Assembly: GCA_949987565.1 (NCBI GenBank)
Contig: OX465107.1
Coordinates: forward strand, 22,582,958-22,646,957
Length of the DNA: 64,000 nucleotides
DNA from: Luidia sarsii
Lineage: Eukaryota; Echinodermata; Asteroidea; Paxillosida; Luidiidae
Reading direction: 5' to 3'
Shown one piece after another: positions 35,666-50,479 of this stretch (positions within the stretch are counted from its first letter, which is position 1; every line of letters begins with the position of its first letter). A program made the translations under genes and the position numbers. The notes under the pieces were generated by a model that made no database searches, was not told where the DNA came from, and was given only the letters and a program-made list of their open reading frames with translations.

Positions 35666-36644
35666 TAGACTCTGCTATAGGCTGTGTTCGTCACTACAGC
35701 TGTCGGGAAATCGTAAAATTGGAGTTGTCATTCAGGTATAGACCTTCCTTAATATTTAATATGCAAGTTGTATGCATGAACTGAAAACGAGGCCTTTTAA
35801 TATTAGGCCTAATTGTTATTCCCTGTTGTTTTTTGCATCCTGTCTTGATTTATTCTTCAACAAAAACCGAACGTAATCTTAGGGACCACGGTAAGGTCTC
35901 TTGAATTTACCGCCATCTTGGAAAATCTAGCACCCTTAGCCTCGTTTTGGGCTCGATGCATGTAATTTTCATAAATTAATATAAAAAGGAGCGGCTTATG
36001 ATAAGTTCGTCTCGCTGTGAATCCCGAACCCGACTGGGTTGTCCTCGAGCGTGCCCCCTCACCCTGTCTTGGAGAGGTTCGCATCGGGGCGACTCTGAAA
36101 CGGAGGAAGGGGGGGTCGACAATCTCAGATCAGGCCCCTTCCCTCCTCGCCTACGCCATCAGTTCCGTGCGAGGGTATATAATCTAAGGTCTAAGGAGGA
36201 CTTCTTGCGTTGTGGCCGAGAACTGCTTATACGGCTACATCGGGAGGTTCGGAGAATGAGGAAGGAGGCGATAGCGGCGTCTCGTGCCGCCAGGCAACTT
36301 AATGTATGTACATGGCCGGAGATGCGTGGACCTACTTCAAGCACAATGGAGACGGAGAATAAATTGTGTGACATGAAAACAGCATCTGCCATAATCGGTT
36401 TGTTGACAAAAAGGGTCGCCAAAATGGCAGAATCTGAAGCGCTATATGAAGGTCGATAGGGGTTTTCGTCAATCGAGGCAAGGTATAGTCACCACACTGT
36501 GAAACGACAGTTTGGCCTAGCCCTGAGAAGGGGGCAACCAACCCCATACAAGGCATGGCACATGCACAACTGATTCCCAATGAGCACACAGGAACGCATA
36601 GAAGCGCAATTAATAAGCTGACGTCAGCAGGTACAGAATGCATG
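35666..36644. other. No gene seen
   Basis: The 153-codon frame 35998-36459 shows no domain and is within chance length. A TGACGTCA site lies at 36619-36626. Confidence 0.4.
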
Positions 36645-36958
36645 CACTGTAAAAACGAACTCCACCATATGCACTTCTGCAATGGCACATATTTGTCCCA
36701 GAATCATGAACAATTGAGGCACCTACTGTACTTCATGCACATGAAATACTGTATCTCAAGCGCATGGGACATTGCAGTCACTTGAGCAAAAGTCGGATGA
36801 GGTTCATGAAGTGCGTCATTTACAAGAACATCTCCCGATTTACTGTACCTCAAGCACATGGAGTGAAAGTGAGCATCACCTCGTGCGCGTGTATCGCGCA
36901 ACATGTGCCTCAACATACTTCATTCATGTGCATGATGTGAGCACCGTTTTTTACAGTG
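36645..36958 (+). mobile_element. TGCATGA-rich MITE, copy 2
   Basis: 314 bases with inverted ends CACTGTAAAAACG and CGTTTTTTACAGTG. Inner sequence is the reverse complement of 5781-6080. It is rich in TGCATGA/TCATGCA palindromes, so it can fold in several ways. No coding frame. Confidence 0.8.
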
Positions 36959-36994
36959 TGGGATTTGAACGAAGCTGCACACCGTGACTGATGT

Positions 36995-38335
36995 TTGCGG
37001 TATTCTGTTACCGTTGTGGCTGCTGCTGTTGCTTGCTGTTGCCATTATTCCGTGAAGCAGTTGGGGCTATTGCTCTTCCTATGGCATAGTCGTCTCGATC
37101 GCTGGAGTTATCACTACGCTGGATGCCGGTATTGACGGCATGCCCCAACCAAGTTGCTGCTGCTACTGCTGTGGCCGTTGCATTTGCTGCTGTCGCTAGC
37201 GCTGCTGTTGCAAGTGGTTGAAGTGGTGGTATTGTTTCTACTGCTACCGCTGCTGAATTTCAGATGTGCTACCTGTTGTTATTTATGCTGACGATGATGT
37301 TGCTGCTGCTCTTGATGTTGCTGCTGTTGATGTTACTTCTGTTGCAGCTGCAATTATCGTGCTAGCTGTTATTGCTGCTCCAGGTGTTGTTGATGTTCCT
37401 GCTGCTGTTGCTGCTGTTGCTGCTATTGTGTTAGCTGCCATTGGTGCACCAGCTGTTGCTGTTGTTTCTGCAGCTGTTGCTGCTATTGCTATTGCTATTG
37501 CTGTTTCTATTGCTGTTTCTGATATTGCTGCTGTTGTGGTGACTGTCATCGGTGCACCAGCTGTTGCTGCTGTTTCTGCTGCTGTTGCTGATATTGCAGC
37601 TGTTGTGATGACAATCATCGGTGCACCAGCTGTTGCTGCTGTTTCTGCTGCTGTTGCTGATATTGCTGCAGTTGTGATGGCAGTCATCGGTGCCCCAGCT
37701 GTTTTTGCTATTGCTGATATTGCTGCTGTTGTGATGGCTGTCATCGGTGCATCAGCTGTTCCTGCTGTTTCTGCTGCTATTGCTGATATTGCTGCTGTTG
37801 TGATGGTTGTCATCGGTGCACCAGCTGTTGCTGCTGTTTCTGCTGCTGTTGCTGCTATTGCTGCTGTTGTGATGACTGTCATCGGTGCCCCAGCTGTTGC
37901 TGCTGTTTCTGCTGCTGTTGCTGATATTGCTGCAGTTGTGATGGCAATCATCGGTGCCCCAGCTGTTGCTGCTGTTTCTGCTGCTGTTGCTGATATTGCT
38001 GCAGTTGTGATGGCAGTCATCGGTGCCCCAGCTGTTGCTGCTGTTTCTGCTGCTGTTGCTGATATTGCTGCAGTTGTGATGGCAGTCATCGGTGCCCCAG
38101 CTGTTGCTGCTGTTTCTGCTGCTGTTGCTGATATTGCTGCTGTTGTGCTAGCTGTCATCGGTGCCCCAGCTGTTGCTGCTATTGCTGATATTGCTGCTGT
38201 TGTGATGGTTGTCATCGGTGCCCCAGTTGTTTCTGCTGTTTCTGCTGCCGTTGCTGCTATTGCTGCTGTTGTGATGGTTGTCATCGGTGCCCCAGCTGTT
38301 GCTGCTGTTGCTGATTTCGCAGCCGAATCCCCCTC
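36995..38335 (+). repeat. 69-bp GCT/GTT-rich tandem array, open on both strands
   Basis: From about 37540 to 38320 there are about 12 copies of a 69-base unit starting GGTGCACCAGCTGTTGCTGC; two copies are shortened to 57 bases by the same 12-base loss (units starting 37688 and 38159). The left flank from 36995 is a degenerate (GCTGTT)n zone. The 23-codon unit has no stop in one plus frame (I-G-A-P-A-V-A-A-V-S-A-A-V-A-D-I, 358 codons) or one minus frame (T-A-A-I-S-A-T-A-A-E-T-A-A-T-A-G-A-P-M, 421 codons from 38548). Every length change is a multiple of 3, which keeps both frames open. Neither product resembles a known protein. The plus frame would be strongly hydrophobic, the minus one an Ala/Thr-rich mucin-like chain. 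I treat it as a minisatellite. Confidence 0.85.
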
Positions 38336-40838
38336 GCAATGAAGCCTTGCGCTTGGCAATCCAACGGGGGTAAAAACTAATAAATTCACTCGGCCGCCAT
38401 AACAACCACTCGCTGAACCCCTTTTTTTCCCTTCGTCGCTCTTGCTATCCGACCTCCTCTGGAGAAAACCACGTCTGACCCGCCATTTCCAAATTCCCAG
38501 CCCGAGCTGCGATGTAATCAGAGAGTCTCCACTCTGCTGTGTCTCCAATTCTACAAGGGACGGCAGCGACCCACCTGATTAAATTCAAAAGGAAACGCAC
38601 GATCATAGAGATTTCCAATTGCTTTTAGTAAAATTGCCAGTTGATCATAGTACGTCATATAACATAACATGGAAGGGATAGTATTAATCATAGCTAAAGA
38701 TTCGATGTAAGAAAAAATGTATGATTTGGGCCTTTTTTATTTAATTTATTCCAACCCTTGACTGTATGAACGCGTATTCACTCAATGCTTTTCGGGAGAT
38801 GCATCTGGGCGCGTCTTCTACAATCAAGTCAAAATGATTAGGGTAAATCTCGCCACCCTCCTTCGAAGTCAGACAACCTGCAGCCCGAAGTCCCTGGTGA
38901 CTAAACGGCCACGGGTTCGTCAGAGTGCATGCCCATCAGTTGCCAATGCGCGCAGCCAAGAGAGGACCGGAGCAACAGCGAATGCCACGCCGGCCGCAGC
39001 CTGTATAGGCCTAGGGGGAGATGTAGGAGACGACTAAGCCTGTCGAGTATACACGATTCAATTAATTCCTCTGATAGCACTGCACGGTCTAAGCGCAGAG
39101 CAACATCGCCGCCGCTCCACCCCCCTTCACCGCCTCCTCTCACCACTGTCACGTACATCCACTGCTGAACACAGTAACTACCCGGGCAACCTCATCCCTA
39201 TAATAACATATCGAGGACCGCCAGCGGGGGAAACAAATCCATGATCACACCCCATGCGACGATTTAATTCAAAGCTAATTTCAAAATCAAATTGTAAAAA
39301 AAAAAAAAAAAAAACGGCGTCGAAACTATCATACCAAAAGAGAACCTCGCCCCACCAGGCGTCCTGCCATGAAACGGAATGAAGATCTGTCTATAATTAT
39401 GTTGATGAGTGACACCAAGGTGTTGCACACTGCTTTGGACTAATATCTATGCTCTTCTCTTTTCTGTCCTTGGGCACGGTCCTTCAGGATGTAAAAAAGC
39501 TAGGCCCTCTGGAGTTGGCTCTGATCCATAGGACGCCACTAATGGACACAGGGGGTGCGTTCGTTCGATCCAGTCGACACACGGTGTGCAAAGTACGGGT
39601 TACGAACGAGTCTATACCGCAATGACGTGACGAAGCCGGCGTCCCCTGAATGAACGATCACCCTCCGACTAATCTCTCCGGTTCCTCGCCTCCAAATCCC
39701 CCTCCACTATACTGAAGCAACTGACGGCGAGAGGAAGAGTGGGCTGGGAGGATAACAAGACACCTGGTCCCCGTGTGCGCGGTCGTTGTCCTCGTTCGAG
39801 GGGGGGGGGGGCAAGGTCTCACCTCTGAGACCCTGGGGTCTCAAGGTAAACCCCGCGCGGTTATCTCCAGAAAAATAAAATCAGAATGCATCGCAAACAC
39901 TATACGAGGTACGGCAAGGAGGCAGACACCCTGACAAGCACAACCCCTGCCCCCTACCTCTCCGTGCACATTAAACAAACCGTCCAGAACAAACATCGAC
40001 CTGGGCGCCTCGGTGAGATGGGAACTTAGACAAACCAAGCCGTGGCTTTCTTTCAATATTGTTCCCTTGGTGTTTTTTTTTCCTTTTTTCTTTTTAATTC
40101 GCCAGTCGATGAGCATCTAGGGATTTTTACATTTGGCTCAGGCCGGGGTTAATCAATGACTCGAGACAGAACTGAGCAAACTTGACCTTTTCTCCGAGAT
40201 GGGTATAGGGACTTTTCTCATCGCCCGAAAGGTCAACAGCCGAAGCAGTTCTGCCTTGCTTTTCTTTTATTTCCTTTTTACCTTCAGGGCTCATTCATAA
40301 AAAAAAAAATTCCAGCGCCGGCCCCGGTCTGATTGGTCCAGCGGTGGTCACGTGGTGCGTTTTGACAAGCGAGGAGGAGTGCAGCGAAGCAAGGTCCTTA
40401 GCACTGCATAATGTTTGCGGATCGCGAACGCATCCCCGTACATGTACATTACGTGAGTCCGCGTGTATGTGTGTAGTCTATACGGTCGGTATTCTAACGC
40501 GTCTATAGGACTGACAGCCGCAGTCACTACTTATAGTTAAAAAGAGGAGGAGGGTAATGACTAACACCATGCAGATTTCTGATAATCCTTCTTTTGTGTT
40601 CAGTCCTTCACACTTCTCTCTTTGATCTTTCACCCTCTTCTCACTAATCCCTACCCTACTCCTTGCCCTTCTCTTTGATCTTTCCCCCTCTTCTCACTAA
40701 TCCCTTCCCTACTCCTTGCCCTTCCCTTTGATCTCTCCCTACCAGCTTTACTCCTTGTCCTTTGTTTCTCATCCGTGTCCTATTCACTCTCTCCCCCTTC
40801 CTTCGTGTACATGTATCTGTTTTGTCCTTGTCACTCTG
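38336..40838. other. No gene seen
   Basis: Unique-looking DNA with an A18 run near 39297-39314 and a 12-G run near 39801. A CTTTGATCTTTCACCCTCTTC-type direct repeat lies near 40621-40700 (two copies about 52 bases apart). Confidence 0.4.
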
Positions 40839-40948
40839 CCTTTGAGAAAGGTCCTGCTAGGATCGAAACGTCAGGCCCACTAAATTTCAAGATTTACATT
40901 TTGGTAATTTTAGTCAGTAAGCAGTTTGCAACATTTTTGTATATCACC
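40839..40948 (+). mobile_element. Hammerhead-like retroelement end, clean single copy
   Basis: In order: CTTTGAGAAA; stem GGTCC/GGATC with loop TGCTA; GAAAC; GTC; AGGCCCACTAAATTT; and a tail AAGATTTACATTTTGG...AGTCAGTAAGCAGTTTGC...TTTTTGTATATCACC. This is the simplest copy and a useful family reference. GAAAC-GTC after a closed stem is the 3' half of a hammerhead ribozyme core. The 5' half, expected CTGANGA, reads TTGAGAA, so two core bases differ (C3 to T and G8 to A) and activity is doubtful. Confidence 0.7.
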
Positions 40949-42399
40949 TTAAAAAGAAATTGTTAGTCTTGTTAGTGTCATTTGAATCTATAGCCGTGGA
41001 CCACCGGTACGACTGATAGCTGATGTAAACTGAACACGTGTAGGTGCTGGAGGTTATACCGTGTTGTTCAGCGAGCACCCCTTGAACAGTACTGTCGATC
41101 GCCGAGTTTGAGATAAACTTACGCCCCCTGAAAATATCTTGAACGGTTTGTGCGTCACCTACGGTCTCGTGGATTTCCGCTTTCAAGTATTACTGGACTT
41201 CTTTTCTTGTTTGTGGAGGGGGCGGGGATATTGTGACTGCGACGAGAGGAGATCAGCCGAGATCAGCACAGATCGCCCCGTGAGGTGACCGGGCAAAGAC
41301 CTGGCTCGAGTTCCGTCCACAGGAACTGCGATTGGGGCAATTTCCTATAGAGCTCCTTGACACACTGCCTGAGCATGGAATACATTTGGCTTTGCAAAGA
41401 CAGAAGTACCAATGATAGGCCTAGTGCAAATGGTTATTGGCGGACTGTGATCCGTATACTTGAAACGCATTTTCTTAGTATCCATTATAAACTGCTGCCT
41501 TGGATAAAATTGGCAGCCTAATTTTATTTATCGAGGTTTTATTACTCTAAAACATCTTGTGGTGCTCAAGACGGCGCCTGATATTGACCTAAGCTCAACA
41601 CCCGCTGATTTGTATACAAGACGTCATGGGTTTATGAATTGAAACCACCGTTCGTCATTTCAGGATTCGGTTGACCAGCCCTATTCAAAGCATCAACCTC
41701 TCCACTGGTTCGCACCATTAATTGCAACCTCAAATATACGAGGGCTTATACGCGACGGCACCAGTCTAGTGGCCACGCCCTATTCCTCAAGTAGACTGGG
41801 TACACTGTCCCTACATCGACGGCCGGCAATTTTCTAATCGAGATTGGCGCGCTCTCGAGTCGAACCGAGCAGAGACGCGGGTGGGCTGGATGAAGGGGGG
41901 AGGGGGGTGTCAAAATAGTTTCATGCTGTGACGCCGTTTATCGGCCAGCCCGCGCCAGAAAACATTTCATACATTTGGGTTATCACCCTGACGAGCGGGG
42001 TAATGCAGACGGGCGACGGTATATACTGTTCGCCGGCGGCCGCCTTTCTACCGTGCAACACCCCAACACACCCCCCGGGGGTGAATATGCCGAGCTCTGG
42101 GCGTATCTTGCGAGCCGCCGACGTGCCGTGGGTCGCCGAGGCCGGGTAGGGGTTGAGAGATGAGGCAACGGAAGGTATATAGGTGCGGTGGGGAGGTTGC
42201 ACTATAGACCGGCACGGTAATCGCCAATAATTATGGGCAAGTGACGAGTTGGCTGGGCGGGCGTCCCCAGGGACAAGCAGCTCACTCTGTACCCTACAAT
42301 TACAACTAGTGAACTGCCTCTGCGAGATTGTAATTCGATCAAGGTTTGCCCTTTGCGGGACGTTTTTGCTTGCATCGCTGGCCCGGTGCCCGATTGCCT
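40949..42399. other. No gene seen
   Basis: Unique-looking DNA; no domain-bearing frame. Confidence 0.4.
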
Positions 42400-42409
42400 G
42401 CTTGGGAGA

Positions 42410-42530
42410 TAAAAAAAAACAACAACAACGAATCTACAGGCAGCCCGGGCTGGATTCGAACCCGCGACCTATGCTATCTAGTTCACACGTCCACACCCAT
42501 GTCAATGTCGATAACCTCAGATAGCGATGA
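42410..42530 (-). mobile_element. Possible tRNA-derived SINE
   Basis: On minus, GGGTTCGAATCCAGCCCGGG contains a near-perfect polymerase III B box (GGTTCGAATCC). Downstream on minus the sequence ends in GTTGTTGTTG and a T run, a simple-repeat tail. A convincing A box is not visible, and the upstream GCTATCT...AGATAGC is an inverted pair. A degraded tRNA gene is the alternative. Confidence 0.4.
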
Positions 42531-43175
42531 CGCACACGAAACATCCAGGCGTTAGACTATGTTCTTTTTGCAGCACGCAGTGAACAAAACTAAGATTAGA
42601 ATGTTATGCATTCCCTTATGGCACGAACTACGTGCGATGCAATGGGTTCCATAATATGACAAGCAAAATCAAACAATAACACTCATCAGCCAGCACAGAA
42701 TCAGGAGTATGTATTCAAATACAACTCACTGTTCTATACACGCGTTTGTTAGTTTAGTATTTTACGAGCATGCTTGTACAGACATGGTAATAATCGACAT
42801 GAATCGAGTGGTATAACGTGTTCGGACAGACGGCCACGGGACCACTCCGTAGTAAACAGGCATTAGGTACACACCACACAGAGTAGCTGGGGGCGTCAGA
42901 TTAAAGCAGACATTACCGATTCGCTGAGAAATAACCATCTGAACCAATAGCGTCAGTATACAAAAAGCGAAACCTTCGATTAGTTTCAAGCCTGTTGATC
43001 TGCAAAAAAACCCCTCAATTAATAGAAATGTGTCATTTCGAAAGTCTCCTAACGTAAAAGGGCGCTCTGTACTGAATTAAAGCGTCTGTGATTCTCCTGG
43101 ATTTTTGTTTCAAGGAAAGACAATCGGTATACCACTAGCCAACGAGCACTTATTGCACTGTATGAACGGGGGTGT
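42531..43175. other. No feature seen
   Basis: Unique-looking DNA. Confidence 0.4.
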
Positions 43176-43179
43176 TTAA

Positions 43180-43535
43180 AGCCCCTACACAACATTGGTA
43201 AGATCGAAAAACAAAAATGTTCACAGATTTACATGAAGATGATTATGGTAGAAACCACGCACTGAAATATTTCTGCCTAAAATGTTGTATTTTGGGAGAA
43301 AAGAGTAAAATAAATCGTTTATGTCTCACCTTAATAGATCTAAACTATTTTTCGGAACACTACGGCGCTGAATGCTGCATTTCCGCGAAACAATTGAAGC
43401 GGTTTTCACGATTTTCCCGAGACTCGGTTGTCGGATTGAGCTGACATTTTCACAGGCGTGCTATTTCATGCATATGTTGGATCAGACATCGTATGGATGC
43501 TATTCTTTGACCTCGACCAATGTTGTGTAGGGGCT
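43180..43535 (+). mobile_element. TTAA-flanked MITE, copy 2 (intact ends)
   Basis: 356 bases between TTAA at 43176-43179 and 43536-43539. Ends AGCCCCTACACAACATTGGT and ACCAATGTTGTGTAGGGGCT are perfect 20-base inverted repeats. The interior matches 12475-13013 but carries the GAAGATG/ATTATGG...AACAATTGAAGCGG block only once. No coding capacity. Confidence 0.92.
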
Positions 43536-43539
43536 TTAA

Positions 43540-46433
43540 GATCGTTTGTCCCTTACTTATTCTATATTCTTACCAGAATCGGTCAGAGTTGGTGATAAAT
43601 TTTGACTAACACATTCCAACATTTGAGCTTTGATTGTTTCCAATAACGTCACCAGCTGATATTTAGACCGGTATAAATTTTGTCAATGAGGGCTCAACCA
43701 CATTTTACAGTACAACTTTCCACATCAACGCACAGTGAATATTATGGGCTCTTCGTCTATTTTGACAGCTTATTGAAGTGGATGAAATAAATAAATCCGT
43801 TTGTCAATCTCGAAAGGATGAATGTCACAAGGCGGGCACACTCGAACAGCGATCGGTGCGTTAAACGGCTCTACCTGACGCTCCTCCGCACTCTCACCAG
43901 GACCAATGGGCTCGGGTGCTCGACACGACCGATGCCAATTTCATACCTCGGCTTGAGATAATCTACAACCAACGATTTTGTCGTTTTCTCCGAAAGAAAC
44001 TCTCTCAACAGCAGGTATAAGTCGATCGAGTGCTTTTGTGAGTAAAAAAAAAAAAAATTATCGGCATTGACTGCATTAGCCACGACGGCTGCATTGTCCG
44101 ATATAACGCGAAAGATAACGGATGATCTCCCAGTCGGCCAGTCGGCCGATCGGGCCCCTTTAAAAGCCAATTTTGGAAGGCAATAATGATCAATGGGCCT
44201 ATCGAGCCGGTGACAAGGGACCGTGTAACGCAACCCGGCCCAGCAACGTCAATACGCACGACAGCGCGCCGTCCACGCTAGCCCCACTTTAAAACCCGCA
44301 GTGAACCATGGACAATTCAATGCAGTTTCCCTCTTAAAAACAAGAAAGCGACGACACAAAAACATGTGTAGAATATCTCGACAGGATGCCAGTATTTTGA
44401 CGACTTGTCTGATTATCATCCGACTCGGGAAAGGAGCCCGCATATCGGCAAACTGATTATCCTGGGCATCGCTGTATCCGCCGCCGTAGCCTTTGTGATT
44501 TTTTTTTTTATCGCTGTTTGGGTTTTTTTTTCAGCGAGGGAAGTCGGTAAATTATGATTATTGAGATTTGGGCCATTTGAAACACCTGGCATTTTTCCCT
44601 GACGACATCGGCAACAAGGGATATAGGAAACCGTGCATCAGAAGCCTGCCAAGGACTGTCGTACTGCAAAACAACGCCGGGTATCAGACCGACATCAAAC
44701 ATTCGAAATTGTCTCCCGGGCGGAATTCAGTTCGTTAGTAGAACAGAAACCTTTTACGAATTAGGAATGATTTCATGATGTTACGCTTTCATTTAGGGGT
44801 ATTAATACAATTATCAACATGTTTTACTAAATGTTAATGTATGCCAGATGGCAGTCTTTTATTCATGCAAAATTTATTGTTTACATGTTTGGTGTGTATT
44901 TGTATTTGAAAGTCTCAATAATTATGTTCATTGATGGCTTATTTAACTTTTTATCTAATTATTTTACTTCAATGTTTGGGTATTCGTCTTTTTGTTCGGA
45001 AACGCGCATTTGAACATGTTTTCCCGGAATTTGCGCAATGAAAATGCACAAATCATTATCAATATCATCATTATTGATTATGCGCACTTTTGCATCGGCC
45101 GAACGGGTGGTGAAAGGTCAGGGGTTGGATTTTAAGGGTACCTCAATTGTGGCTGAGACTGGTTTGAAAATAAAGTAATGTCCTCAGTCATTTCACAAGG
45201 GACATTATTGTAAACAAACTATGAAAATTCATCAATCCCGATATCCAATTCGATGCACCCTCATAGCAGACAAGGCTTAGGCCTAACCCGCTTTCATCCT
45301 CTTGAATTGCCAAATTTAAAATTACATGTTCATCCGTTCGTTTTATTAATGCCGTTCGAAACTCACCCTGTTAAAATAATGTTTATCGCAGTAGTACCTG
45401 TATAACTAGCATTGCATTAAAATATCTTTTCATATCCCATACCGACTGTGGTTGTTTAAACACGTCGGCGTAATCGTTTGTCATTCGAGTTGATACACTA
45501 CCTTGTCGCCGCTGGTCCTTGGGCATAAAGGTTGTTATTTTGGCTATCGTGTGAGAGCGGGAGAGGGAATTCATAAAGAAACACGCACAAAACATGGCAA
45601 GGGTTGAGCAGCACTTTTTCTTCGGCTGTAGCCTATACCGAGAGCAGATGGGAGCTTCCGCAATTTCCATTCAATTCGCTGCTAAAGCTGCAGAATCCCG
45701 CGCCCCGAAATTCGCTGTCATAACATTCGCCTCACAGTATGGCGATATCATCTGCCGACGAAAAAAAAAAAACCGCCCCCAACCTGACGGACTGCCTTGT
45801 GTTCGAGCCCAAAACAGCGTGCAGTAATTCATAGTCATCCGCCTAAGACTATACGTGTAGTAGATTCGTGTTAGGTGGCGGGTGTTGTTTTTTTTTTTTG
45901 TCGAAAGGGAGATGGTCCAGTTGTTTTAAGAGAGAAACAATAACATGATTGCAATACCGTGTTCCTGAGTCAGTTTCAACATCCACTTCGGAGATGTGGA
46001 GCGTGTATACAATGCAGACAAATATGTGTCTAGAAATCTACAGCAAAACCGATGACGAAAGAACCTGCTCAAGAACGTTTCTCCGCACTCAACTGAATTA
46101 TTTAGTCTGGTTTTTTTTTCATGACCGAACGCCAGAGCAAAGTGCGGCTATTTCTGCCCGCACGTCCAGCGCCAAATCGCCCGGTTTGTCAATTTGTCAC
46201 AGGCAACGTACATGGGATATTGACAGGGCCCATCGAGGGTCGGCACGGCTTTGGTATGATAAATACTAAGGGGCTGAGGGGATTTGCACTGAACAGAGTG
46301 CGGTGTTGAATCGACACAGGCGGTGTTTTCCCCGTATTGACACTGCGTAATTGCCCGTGCTGCAAGAACATTATTACAGGGCGAGAGTGACGCTCCTCCC
46401 TTTGGGGACAGAAGGGACATCGCTGGACTTAAA
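43540..46433. other. No gene seen
   Basis: 2.9 kb, AT-rich at about 44750-45260. No recognised gene or repeat. Confidence 0.4.
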
Positions 46434-46687
46434 TGTGACCCGGCACAGCATAATGAGAAATAACCCCACTTTTGAGATTTTGAGATTTTCTAATGATGTG
46501 AACAAGTATACCATAAGATTCCAAATGATATCAAAATATAATATCCTGTAATATTTAAAATTTCCGAAAATACAAAAAAAATAAAAAAATATTTGTAATC
46601 GAAATGTGAAGATACTTTAACTTCAGGCCTTGTTTACTCAAAAAGTGTTTTGGTGGGATATTCCTCATGTCGTTGTGCCGGGTCACA
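46434..46687 (+). mobile_element. TGTGACCCGGCAC MITE, copy 3
   Basis: 254 bases, TGTGACCCGGCAC to GTGCCGGGTCACA. Nearly identical to copy 2 apart from scattered substitutions. The flanks are AAA and AAT. Confidence 0.9.
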
Positions 46688-47590
46688 AATGTCATCTGCT
46701 TCATAAAATACACTTCAGAATATTCGGGCTGTGCGTGCTCGCTTTGGTACACTCCACACCCCATTCACAAGCCCGCACGACACACTGCGTGTGCATAGAG
46801 CGGTCATTACGGTTATTTTCATCATTCCCCCCTAATCTTATCCGAATGAAGGGAGGAGGGAAGCCAGCTTCATCCCGCGGCCCCGCTGTACGATAGCAGG
46901 GCGGAATGCCGTACGTGCTCACACAGTGCCCCAATCCTTCCATCACGGTGGCTGCTGGATGGTTATAGGCGTACATATACCATCCGGCCTAATTACTGCT
47001 CACTGCCCGATCGCACCGAGGGTAAGTAATTGAAAGAGTGGCGGAGCAACAGATGCTTGGGGGAAGGTAGGGAAGCCACCACCGCCGCGCCGGCCGTACA
47101 TGCCCGCGTAGAATACAAGCAACCTATAGATACACAGCACCCACCCGCAGCCACCCCACCCCATCCCGAGAGGCGACGGCAAAACGAAGTATAATGAAGC
47201 CTGCCTCCGCATTACTACGAACGTCCTTGTCAAAAGCAAAAGCAAAGAGCCCACTACAGCCCAATCGATACATACTGAAAACATGCCACTGTTATAACTG
47301 ACCAGCAATTTGTTCCCGACTCGCGTCCGCGTATTATATTTGCGTAAATTTAGTTACACGTATAGCAACTACATGGAAACATGATTACTGTCATCGACAA
47401 CATGTATACATGAGGGTCCATGTCAACGTATATGTTTGTTTAGATTTATAAAGAAACTCAACGGCTGTATCTACATTAGATATGGTATGATTTTGTGTTG
47501 AGTAGATCGAGAGTGAATGAATGAATATTTGGCTCTATAGGCCTATACAGTTATTGTGACGACCTACAAATCTCCAATCCAAATACATAA
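46688..47590. other. No feature seen
   Basis: Unique-looking DNA. Confidence 0.4.
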
Positions 47591-47697
47591 TGAGAAAGGT
47601 CCTGCTAGGATTGAAGGGTCAAGCCCACTAAATTTTGAGTTTTGCATTTTGGTCATTTTAATCAGTAAGCATTTTTCAACCTTTGTGTATAATTATT
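47591..47697 (+). mobile_element. Hammerhead-like retroelement end, diverged
   Basis: TGAGAAAGGTCCTGCTAGGA then TTGAAGGGTCAAGCCC replaces the GAAAC-GTC core. The tail TTTGCATTTTGGTCATTTTA and CAGTAAGC...CAACCTTTGTGTATA follows. It lies just upstream of a second copy at 47757. Confidence 0.6.
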
Positions 47698-47756
47698 ACT
47701 CCGAGGGTAAAATACCATAAATTTGTCATCTTTATTTTAATTTTTTTCAAAAATTT

Positions 47757-47905
47757 GGAAGGCCTGACGTTTCGATCCTAGAAGGACCATTCAATTATGC
47801 CTTTGACAAAGGTCCGGCTACGATCGAAACGTCAGGCCCTCCTAATCATTTTGCATTTTGGTCATTTTAGTCAGTTAGCAGTTTGCAACATGTTTGCATA
47901 TTACT
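47757..47905 (+). mobile_element. Hammerhead-like retroelement end, inverted pair plus tail
   Basis: A reverse copy (GGCCTGACGTTTCGATCC at 47761-47778) faces a forward copy (GATCGAAACGTCAGGCC at 47822-47838), followed by the TTTGCATTTTGGTCATTTTA...CAGTTTGCAAC tail. The same inverted-then-forward layout is seen at 4855 and 55224. Confidence 0.65.

Positions 47906-50479
<2,574 letters not shown>

Noticed and set aside
35998..36459. 153-codon plus frame with an Arg-rich helix-like stretch
   Set aside because: Non-repeat and superficially protein-like, but no recognisable domain and chance-range length.
39540..39575. CAGGGGGTGCGTTCG-like sequence resembling a hAT transposon end
   Set aside because: No inverted partner or 8-base duplication found nearby.
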